Below, piece after piece: positions 1-5,243 of a stretch of 7,272 nucleotides of DNA. Positions within the stretch are counted from its first letter, which is position 1; each line of letters begins with the position of its first letter. The translations under genes and the position numbers were made by a program. The stretch comes from an uncultured Pseudomonadota bacterium (GTDB lineage Bacteria; Pseudomonadota; Alphaproteobacteria; Rs-D84): NCBI GenBank assembly GCA_947303165.1, contig CAMYXE010000033.1, positions 1 through 7,272 of the forward strand, in the 5' to 3' direction. A model generated the notes under the pieces. That model made no database searches. It worked only from the letters and a program-made list of their open reading frames with translations, and was not told the DNA's origin.

Positions 1-1132
1 CGAATTTAACTTCGCCGGTTGCATTTTCACGATAACGTGTGTTCGTTCTGCGTGCCTGGAATTGTCCAATCGACGAGCAAGACCCCAATTCACGATACGC
101 ATTTTCTGATGGGAACCATGCCTCGATATCGTTCATTTTTACTTTATTGAATCCCATGTCGCCGGTAGAATTCGCGACTACGCGATAAGGCAATTCCAAA
201 TCGGCCACAACTTCGCATAGGTTGTTTAATAAAAACTCGTGCATTTCATCACTATCTTCGGGACGACAGAAAATATATTGTTCCACTTTATCAAAGTGAT
301 GGAAACGCACCAATCCGCGCGTGTCACGACCGGCGGCGCCGGCTTCTTTGCGGAAGCATGTTGAAAATCCCGCGTATTTAATTGGTAATACGTTTTCGGG
401 TAATATTTCATCCGCGTGCAACGAATTCAAAATAATTTCCGCAGTACCCGCCAAACACCTATCTGTGCCAGTTAACATAAACACGTCATCATTCATCACT
501 GATAAATCAGACCCCATAAAATGTCCCGCATTAAATATTGTTTGTGGCTTGGTTACAGGTGGACATTCAATATATTTAAACCCTTTACTAATTAGTTTTT
601 GAATAACGAAGGTTTGAACCGCCAAAGACATTTCGGCCAATTCTCCGCACAGGCAATAAGTTCTTGTCCCGCAAACGCCGGCGATTTTTTCTGGCATCCA
701 CCAACCATTCATATCCAACAATTCCCATTGTGGACGTGGTGTAAAATCAAATGTGCGAGGGGTTCCTATACGGCGGATTTCCACGTTTGCAGAATCATCG
801 GCACCAACAGGCGCATCCGCCGATGGAATTTGTGGAACGCGATGCAACAGGTCATTTAATTTTGCTTCTTTATCGGCCAATTCTGCCATGTCGTTCGCAA
901 TTTCTTCACCAATTGCCTTGGATTTTGCAATCAATGGTGCCTTGTCAGTTGCGGTTGGAATTTCTTTTGTAATCTTATTTTTTTCTGCGGTCTTGGTTTG
1001 TGTGATTGTTTTCAATTCACGGACGCGCACATCCAATGACAAGATATCATCAACCACATCAGGAAAATTTTTAACCCGGCAGGCATTTTTTACAATGTCT
1101 GGATTTTCACGAATAAATTTTATATCCAACAT
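1..1132 (-). CDS. serS: Seryl-tRNA synthetase, C-terminus cut off by the window edge
   Basis: Class II aminoacyl-tRNA synthetase that charges tRNA-Ser (and tRNA-Sec where present) with serine in the cytoplasm. The reverse strand is open for 377 codons from ATG 1132 to the edge. Residues 1-100 form the N-terminal tRNA-binding arm (MLDIKFIREN start, then a charged helical hairpin at about 30-95). The catalytic core follows: TAE at 230-232, motif 2 with CFRKEAGAAGRDTRG at about 259-273, FDKVE at 280-284, and YRELGSCSSIGQFQARR at 346-362. The usual family length is about 420-430, so roughly 50 residues, including motif 3, lie outside. AAGGAA stands a few bases before the ATG, 17 bases after the trxB stop, so it is probably the last visible gene of the lptG-to-serS operon. 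Oddity: the segment before TAE reads TGTDRCLAGTAE, where most proteobacterial enzymes have a short LIPTAE. Identification is secure. Confidence 0.96.
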   Translation of the reverse strand, partial: MLDIKFIRENPDIVKNACRVKNFPDVVDDILSLDVRVRELKTITQTKTAEKNKITKEIPTATDKAPLIAKSKAIGEEIANDMAELADKEAKLNDLLHRVPQIPSADAPVGADDSANVEIRRIGTPRTFDFTPRPQWELLDMNGWWMPEKIAGVCGTRTYCLCGELAEMSLAVQTFVIQKLISKGFKYIECPPVTKPQTIFNAGHFMGSDLSVMNDDVFMLTGTDRCLAGTAEIILNSLHADEILPENVLPIKYAGFSTCFRKEAGAAGRDTRGLVRFHHFDKVEQYIFCRPEDSDEMHEFLLNNLCEVVADLELPYRVVANSTGDMGFNKVKMNDIEAWFPSENAYRELGSCSSIGQFQARRTNTRYRENATGEVKF

Positions 1133-1149
1133 TTTTTATTCCTTTTGAT

Positions 1150-2055
1150 TTACTGTGCGTTCGTGTTTAAATATGCGATTGCATTCATTGCCGCCGTGCA
1201 TCCAGTTCCAACCGCGGTTGCAATTTGCATTTTTATATTTGAATGAACGTCACCCGCAATAAACATCCCGCGTGGCAGGCTATCTGGGGCAATACGTCCC
1301 AAATCGTCGCGTTTGATGTCTTCGGTTAAATAATCTGTGTTTGCCTCGTGTCCAATTGCAACAAAGATTCCGTCGCATACGATTTGTTCGTCGTCAAGTG
1401 TTGTTGCAATCAATTCGCCAGTTTCAGAATTTGGACGTGCAGAGATTTTCTTAAGATCTGTATTAAACAAACATTCAATATTTTTCTTTTCTGCGACGCG
1501 ATCACGTAATACCGCTTCGGCACGAGTAAATGCAGATTTGCGATATATAATTTTTACAGTCTTGGCGATATCAGCTAAATACAATGCATCATTTAATGCG
1601 GAATTACCGCCACCTATTACAAGAACTGTTTTGCCAGAATAGAAAAATCCGTCACATGTTGCACAATATGATACGCCGCGTCCAAAGAATTCGCGTGCAC
1701 CTTCGATTTCTAATTTACGTGGTGAAGCACCCGTTGCCAAAATGATGGCACGGGTTTCATATGTTTTACCATGTGTATCAGTTAAAACAAATGTGTTGTC
1801 TGGGCCATTGTCAATATGGGCGCACGTGTTCATCATGATTTTTGCGCCGAATGATTCAGCCTGTTTTTTCATAAATTCAATCAATTCAAAACCACTGCCG
1901 TTCCACCCAGGGTAGTTTTCTAATGTTGCAATACCGGCGGTTTGACCGCCAAGCGTGTCACCACCCATAACGAGTGTGTTCTTGTTCGCACGACCACAAT
2001 ATATGGCCGCTGTCAATCCGGCTGGGCCGGAACCTAGTATAATAATGTCATACAT
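1150..2055 (-). CDS. trxB: Thioredoxin reductase
   Basis: Cytoplasmic FAD enzyme that passes electrons from NADPH to thioredoxin. It has 301 residues, near the usual 310-320 of the bacterial low-Mr type. The N-terminal FAD dinucleotide fold carries GSGPAG at 8-13, and ENYPG lies at 46-50. ATGA is at 107-110, the redox pair CATC at 131-134, and the second nucleotide fold GGGNSA at 148-153. The C-terminal FAD motif AGDV is at 267-270. Arg126, five residues before the CATC, corresponds to a thioredoxin-docking arginine in the E. coli enzyme. The NADPH 2'-phosphate loop differs from the usual HRRxxxR: it reads YRKSAFTR (171-178), with Tyr for His and one extra residue. Near the C-terminus KMQ (275-277) stands where YRQ is common. 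AAGGAT, 8 bases before ATG 2055, is the likely ribosome site. The ATG four bases further in is out of frame. A close flavoprotein paralogue is possible, but CATC and both folds favour TrxB. Confidence 0.92.
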   Translation of the reverse strand: MYDIIILGSGPAGLTAAIYCGRANKNTLVMGGDTLGGQTAGIATLENYPGWNGSGFELIEFMKKQAESFGAKIMMNTCAHIDNGPDNTFVLTDTHGKTYETRAIILATGASPRKLEIEGAREFFGRGVSYCATCDGFFYSGKTVLVIGGGNSALNDALYLADIAKTVKIIYRKSAFTRAEAVLRDRVAEKKNIECLFNTDLKKISARPNSETGELIATTLDDEQIVCDGIFVAIGHEANTDYLTEDIKRDDLGRIAPDSLPRGMFIAGDVHSNIKMQIATAVGTGCTAAMNAIAYLNTNAQ

Positions 2056-2057
2056 TC

Positions 2058-2140
2058 CTATTTATCCTTTTCATGAAACAATAGCATAACCTTGCGTGGT
2101 CCGCCATAAAAATTTACTACTTGCCAAAATGTTTTTTTAG
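2058..2140 (-). other. Slippery A7 and open -1 frame at the end of the J-domain gene
   Basis: Seen: near the 3' end of the J-domain gene the codons CTA AAA AAA CAT contain A AAA AAA in the register of a -1 slippery heptamer (A7 at 2138-2132). After a slip, reading would continue for 24 codons (TFWQVVNFYGG, then PRKVMLLFHEKDK) to a TAG at 2060-2058, two bases before the trxB ATG. Without a slip, the gene ends at a tandem TAG-TAA at 2119-2114. I see no strong downstream hairpin and no Shine-Dalgarno-like stimulator upstream. The in-frame end (LKKHFGK) also matches the normal family end, so this may be chance. Confidence 0.22.
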
Positions 2141-2611
2141 TGTCTGGTATGTGTTCGATATTTTTGTAAATTCTGATCCTGTTATTGTCTTTGATTTTGC
2201 CGTATCGGGGTGATATTGTTTTGCCAACGCACGATATCTGGTGCCAATTTCTCGCCAGGTTGCGGTTATTGGTAAATCTAATGTTTTGAACGCATTCATA
2301 ATTGTGGATGGTAATGATTTTTTCGGCGGCATTTTATCGAAATTACTACGGCCAGTGATAAAGTCATTTAAGAATTTGATATATTCATCAGATTCTTGTT
2401 TGGAACGTTTGTTAATCGGTGAACCAAATGTCCTTATTACCCAATCTTCTTCGATTTCTTCGGGTGTCATGCCGTCATAAAAATTCCAATTTTTATTGTA
2501 TTCTGCGGCATGTTCTTGGCAGAAATACCAATATTCTTTTAATTCGCGCGTTTTTGGCGCGCGACATGTACCGGCCTTTGTGCAACCTTTTACATCACAT
2601 TTTTTAATCAT
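2117..2611 (-). CDS. J-domain protein with Cys/His-rich N-terminus (DnaJ-like)
   Basis: A 164-residue protein with a C-terminal J domain. The HPD tripeptide needed to stimulate Hsp70/DnaK ATPase is at 134-136, inside the helix II-III region RYRALAKQYHPDTAKS, and helix III ends in YQTLKKHF. The N-terminus has Cys5, Cys10, Cys16, Cys31 and His34, followed by YNKNWNFYDGM. This suggests a small metal site; that is inference. From memory, this architecture (CxxxxC, RAPK, an EYWYFC-like block, NWN, then a terminal J domain) is a conserved alphaproteobacterial family of unknown specific role, distinct from true DnaJ, because it has no G/F region or four-CxxCxGxG zinc domain. The start overlaps the xerD stop as ATGA, with AAGGAT just upstream inside xerD, so translation is probably coupled. 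It ends in tandem stops TAG TAA, 61 bases before trxB. The client and the metal are unknown. Confidence 0.88.
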   Translation of the reverse strand: MIKKCDVKGCTKAGTCRAPKTRELKEYWYFCQEHAAEYNKNWNFYDGMTPEEIEEDWVIRTFGSPINKRSKQESDEYIKFLNDFITGRSNFDKMPPKKSLPSTIMNAFKTLDLPITATWREIGTRYRALAKQYHPDTAKSKTITGSEFTKISNTYQTLKKHFGK

Positions 2612-3471
2612 TTGTTATCCTTCTTGTCCGAAAGAGGGTGGTGGTGTTCAACGACCTCTTGTAATTTTTCTGGTAATACGTGTGTATATATTTGTGTTGT
2701 TGAAATATCTTCATGTCCAAGCATTGTTTGAATCGCACGCAAATTCGCGCCATGTGACAATAGATGTGATGCAAACGAATGGCGCAGAACATGCGGTGTC
2801 ACGCGTTCAGGGGCGATCCCAGATAATACCGCGCATTTTTTCAACAGTTTGAAAAAACCGTCACGTGTAATATGGCCCGATGTAGAGTGTGATGGAAAAA
2901 CGTATTTTGATTCGTCATCGCCACGCATTTCTATCCATTTGTTAAGCGCGTGTATTGCGCCGGCGTGCATAGGAACGATTCGTTCTTTTGCACCTTTGCC
3001 ATGAATTAATAATCGGTCGCCGAGAATTGCTGTCATTGGTAATTCGCATAATTCTGATACGCGCAATCCAGACGCATAAAGTAATTCAATCATGGCGCGC
3101 ATACGAATTGAATTACGAACATCACCAGCGGATGATATTAATAAATCTATTTCTTCGGTTGATAATAATTTCGGCAATGTTTTTGCCCGTTTCGGCAACT
3201 CTAAATTTGCTGTCGGATTTTTCGTAATTATGTGTTCAATCATCAAGAATTTATAAAATGTGTGCAAGGCACTTGCCTTGCGTGCCACTGATGATGATTT
3301 AGCATCCAAATTTGCAAGATAATTTTGAATATCTTGTTCTGTTGCGTTTTGCAACCCACCTGCAATGACATTATCCGCATGGCGCAAATCATTTTCATAA
3401 CTGGCCAATGTATTTTTGCTGCGTCCTTTTTCTGCGGACAGTGCTTCTAAAAATATATCGATGTGATTCAT
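2608..3471 (-). CDS. xerD: Tyrosine recombinase XerD (chromosome dimer resolution)
   Basis: Site-specific tyrosine recombinase that, with XerC, resolves chromosome dimers at dif under FtsK control. From ATG 3471 it has 287 residues, close to the usual 290-305. The N-terminal SAM-like core-binding domain (about 1-95) contains FLEALSAEKGRSKNTLASY. The catalytic domain shows Arg137 (ASGLRVSEL), Lys159 (GKGAKER), His227 and Arg230 (PHVLRHSF), His253 (LGHEDIS) and the nucleophile Tyr262 (TTQIYTHV). The HGANLR and STTQIYTHV wording favours XerD over XerC. The frame stays open upstream to 3558, but that extension is poorly family-like, and the real upstream gene, read in another frame, ends exactly here, so I chose 3471. 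There is no clear ribosome site. The preceding stop TAA shares its last A with this ATG, which points to translational coupling. It sits among core genes, so a chromosomal Xer is far likelier than a phage integrase. Confidence 0.93.
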   Translation of the reverse strand: MNHIDIFLEALSAEKGRSKNTLASYENDLRHADNVIAGGLQNATEQDIQNYLANLDAKSSSVARKASALHTFYKFLMIEHIITKNPTANLELPKRAKTLPKLLSTEEIDLLISSAGDVRNSIRMRAMIELLYASGLRVSELCELPMTAILGDRLLIHGKGAKERIVPMHAGAIHALNKWIEMRGDDESKYVFPSHSTSGHITRDGFFKLLKKCAVLSGIAPERVTPHVLRHSFASHLLSHGANLRAIQTMLGHEDISTTQIYTHVLPEKLQEVVEHHHPLSDKKDNK

Positions 3472-3602
3472 TATTGATGCAAAATTACTTCGGTTACATT
3501 TTGTGTTGGCGGAAAATATATTATCATTAGTACAATTAGTATTATAGCAATTGCCCATATTATAATTTTGTTCCGCAAAGAATTTTTCTTTTTTAATGGC
3601 AT
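3471..3602 (-). CDS. 43-residue single-helix membrane protein, function unknown
   Basis: Short ORF, not recognised. ATG 3602 is preceded by AAGGAA with a 6-base spacer, one of the better ribosome sites in this window. The product starts with a basic cytoplasmic-type head (MPLKKKNSLRNK, 1-12), then one hydrophobic helix (about 13-30, IIIWAIAIILIVLMIIYF), then a short tail (PPTQNVTEVILHQ, 31-43). The positive-inside rule predicts N-in, with a 13-residue periplasmic tail. It lies 18 bases after lptG, and its TAA stop overlaps the xerD ATG by one base, so it fills the gap exactly and probably couples the two genes. Possible roles, both inference: a small partner of the LPS exporter (the LptC transmembrane helix packs against LptFG, but LptC itself is about 190 residues with a periplasmic domain), or mainly a coupling leader for xerD. 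Length and homology evidence are lacking. Confidence 0.72.
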   Translation of the reverse strand: MPLKKKNSLRNKIIIWAIAIILIVLMIIYFPPTQNVTEVILHQ

Positions 3603-3608
3603 AATACT

Positions 3609-3614
3609 TTCCTT
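3609..3614 (-). promoter_or_regulatory. Ribosome binding site of the 43-residue ORF
   Basis: AAGGAA inside AAAAAGGAAAG, six bases before ATG 3602 and within the 18-base lptG-to-ORF gap. No other start follows it at workable spacing, since the xerD ATG is 138 bases further on. The site therefore argues that the small ORF is translated. Confidence 0.75.
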
Positions 3615-3620
3615 TTTAGA

Positions 3621-4679
3621 TTAAATTGTATCAAAGCTCGCAATGAATAAACCCGCAGTTGCAATTATGATTATTGGTGGTGCAATGACTGCAAGTAATG
3701 TTGGTAATGTTCCGTTTGACCCCAGCACACTGAATATATTTAGTAAAAAATACAATATAAAACATACTAAAATTCCCAAGCTAAACTTTTTACCAAAAGA
3801 ATGGTTCCTGCGTTGGCGCGTTTGGGCAAATGCTATACCCAACGTTGCCATTGCAATCATGGTCAATGGCAAAAATAGCAATGTCCAAAACTGAACGAAA
3901 TGACCGCGAACAGATACGCCGATGCTGGACATTTTTCTTATGAACTGTGGCAAATTCCAGAATGAAATTTGATCAGGTTGCAGGTATCTATCAAGAACGG
4001 TGCGAGGAGTAATAAGTGTTTCTGTGTCCCACTTTGATTTTATTATTGTGCCATCTGTATTCATGATAGTTGCGCGTTTAGTATAAAGCCCTGTATCAGA
4101 TAAAGTTATTTCATCAGCATCTATACGGTTTACCAACATAAAATCAGTGTTTTGAATAAAGACAGTAGAATGTTTAAACACCAATTTATCTGATTCTTTA
4201 TTCATGTCTTTGGCGATAATTGTTATATGACCATTGTCCGAAGATTCGTGTAACCATATCTTTCCATCAACCAATTTTAAGTGTTCTTTTGTAATATTCT
4301 GTGAAGTTAGACTGACGGCGTATGGATTTATCACTGTTGATGCAAATACACCAATAATAAATGCCCCAATTAAAAATGGACGCCCAATCTGATATGGCGA
4401 TAATCCTGCGCCAGATATGATAACGCCTTCGCTTGATCGTGTCATAGTATAATATGCAACCAATGTCCCCATAAATACCGCCAATGGTAAAAAGATAGGA
4501 ACGTATTCAATCAGACGTGCCCATGCATCGCTTAATGTAGCGAATATTGTCGGGTTGCTGGGCAGGCGTTCTACAAATGTGACCGCGTATATGACACCAC
4601 ATACTATAAGCAATACCAAACCAATGCCGGAAAAAAACCTGCGGAATAAAAATCTTGATAAAATCCTGCTTCGTACCAT
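3621..4679 (-). CDS. lptG: LPS export permease LptG (YjgP/YjgQ family)
   Basis: Inner-membrane half of the LptB2FG ABC exporter that lifts lipopolysaccharide from the inner membrane to the Lpt bridge. From ATG 4679 it has 352 residues with six predicted membrane helices (about 17-37, 58-78, 101-119, 264-285, 299-318, 329-348). A periplasmic beta-rich domain lies between helices 3 and 4 (about 120-258). After helix 2 comes RSSEGVIISGAGLSPYQ (81-97), equivalent to the coupling segment RSELVVMQASG of E. coli LptG that touches LptB. SFWNLPQFI near 239 and the PLTMIAMATL helix favour LptG over LptF. The frame stays open to a TTG at 4715, but that TTG lies inside the putative -35 box and has no ribosome site. 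The ATG at 4679 is also without a Shine-Dalgarno but sits right at the predicted transcription start. No lptF neighbour is visible, so the partner must be encoded elsewhere. Confidence 0.88.
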   Translation of the reverse strand: MVRSRILSRFLFRRFFSGIGLVLLIVCGVIYAVTFVERLPSNPTIFATLSDAWARLIEYVPIFLPLAVFMGTLVAYYTMTRSSEGVIISGAGLSPYQIGRPFLIGAFIIGVFASTVINPYAVSLTSQNITKEHLKLVDGKIWLHESSDNGHITIIAKDMNKESDKLVFKHSTVFIQNTDFMLVNRIDADEITLSDTGLYTKRATIMNTDGTIIKSKWDTETLITPRTVLDRYLQPDQISFWNLPQFIRKMSSIGVSVRGHFVQFWTLLFLPLTMIAMATLGIAFAQTRQRRNHSFGKKFSLGILVCFILYFLLNIFSVLGSNGTLPTLLAVIAPPIIIIATAGLFIASFDTI

Positions 4680-4686
4680 CTTGGAA

Positions 4687-4715
4687 AGTATAACCTGTTT
4701 AATTCCTAATTGCAA
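4687..4715 (-). promoter_or_regulatory. Putative lptG promoter giving a leaderless mRNA
   Basis: Reading leftward: TTGCAA (4715-4710, 4 of 6 to TTGACA), a 17-base spacer, then TATACT (4692-4687, 5 of 6 to TATAAT). The A of ATG 4679 is the eighth base after the -10 box, where a sigma-70-type transcript normally begins. This explains the missing ribosome site. Predicted from sequence only. Confidence 0.55.
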
Positions 4716-4737
4716 AATTAAAATGAAGATTTATAAT
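4710..4737 (+). promoter_or_regulatory. Putative greA-mutL promoter
   Basis: TTGCAA (4710-4715), a 16-base AT-rich spacer and a perfect TATAAT (4732-4737). The start would fall near 4744, giving a leader of about 26 bases with AGGGAA at 4757-4762, seven bases before the greA ATG. The -35 hexamer is its own reverse complement and is the same one proposed for lptG on the other strand. Confidence 0.62.
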
Positions 4738-4769
4738 ACAGCCTTGATAATGAATTAGGGAAATACAAA

Positions 4770-5240
4770 ATGGAAAAGAAACCGATTTCAAAACAAGGCT
4801 TTGAGGCTTTGGTCAAAGAATTGAAAAATCTGCAAGAGGTTGAACGCCCAGAGATATTAAAGGTTGTTCAGTGGGCGCGGTCATTGGGCGATTTGTCGGA
4901 GAATGCCGATTATAGCGCCGCGCGTGAAAGACAGCGCGAAATAGACAAGCGTATTCAGTACATAGAAAATGTCATAAATAATGCATCCATTATAGATGTA
5001 GATACTTTATCAGGTGATAGAGTCGTTTTTGGGGCGCGTGTTGTTTGTGAGGACGAAGACGGAAATCGTATGCAGTGTCGTATTTTGTCGGATGTCGAAT
5101 CAGATGGTAAACAGGTTATTTCTTGTACATCACCTGTTGGACGTGCCTTGATTGGGCATTGTGTCGGTGATACGTGTTTGGTGCGTTTGCCGTCTGGTGA
5201 AAAAGAATATGAAGTTTTAGAAATCAAATTCAAAGAATAA
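4770..5240 (+). CDS. greA: Transcription elongation factor GreA
   Basis: Enters the RNA polymerase secondary channel and promotes cleavage of backtracked RNA, rescuing stalled elongation complexes. The 156 residues compare with 158 in E. coli. The N-terminal coiled-coil hairpin (about 1-75) carries the tip GDLSENADYSAARE at 40-53. Asp41 and Glu44 match the acidic tip residues that hold the catalytic magnesium, which separates GreA from inactive Gre-like anti-factors. The C-terminal FKBP-like domain (about 80-156) has SPVGRALIGHCVGD (120-133) and ends EYEVLEI. AGGGAA seven bases before the ATG is the ribosome site. mutL begins 3 bases after the stop, so the two are probably one transcript from the promoter at 4710-4737. 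Identification is secure. Confidence 0.97.
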   Translation: MEKKPISKQGFEALVKELKNLQEVERPEILKVVQWARSLGDLSENADYSAARERQREIDKRIQYIENVINNASIIDVDTLSGDRVVFGARVVCEDEDGNRMQCRILSDVESDGKQVISCTSPVGRALIGHCVGDTCLVRLPSGEKEYEVLEIKFKE

Positions 5241-5243
5241 GTT

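Noticed and set aside
753..1148. 131-codon open frame antisense to serS
   Set aside because: Opposite strand of confident serS coding sequence, with no recognisable domain or ribosome site.
2070..2085. TATTGT as a -10 box for a separate trxB promoter
   Set aside because: Poor match and no -35 hexamer at acceptable spacing.
2048..2107. 19-codon ORF overlapping the trxB start (MADHARLCYCFMKR...)
   Set aside because: No ribosome binding site, atypical composition, and easily explained by chance in a short AT-rich gap.
3472..3558. N-terminal extension of xerD to an ATG at 3558
   Set aside because: The extra 29 residues do not resemble XerD, which normally begins at the FLEAL helix. The same bases encode the 43-aa ORF in another frame with a good ribosome site.
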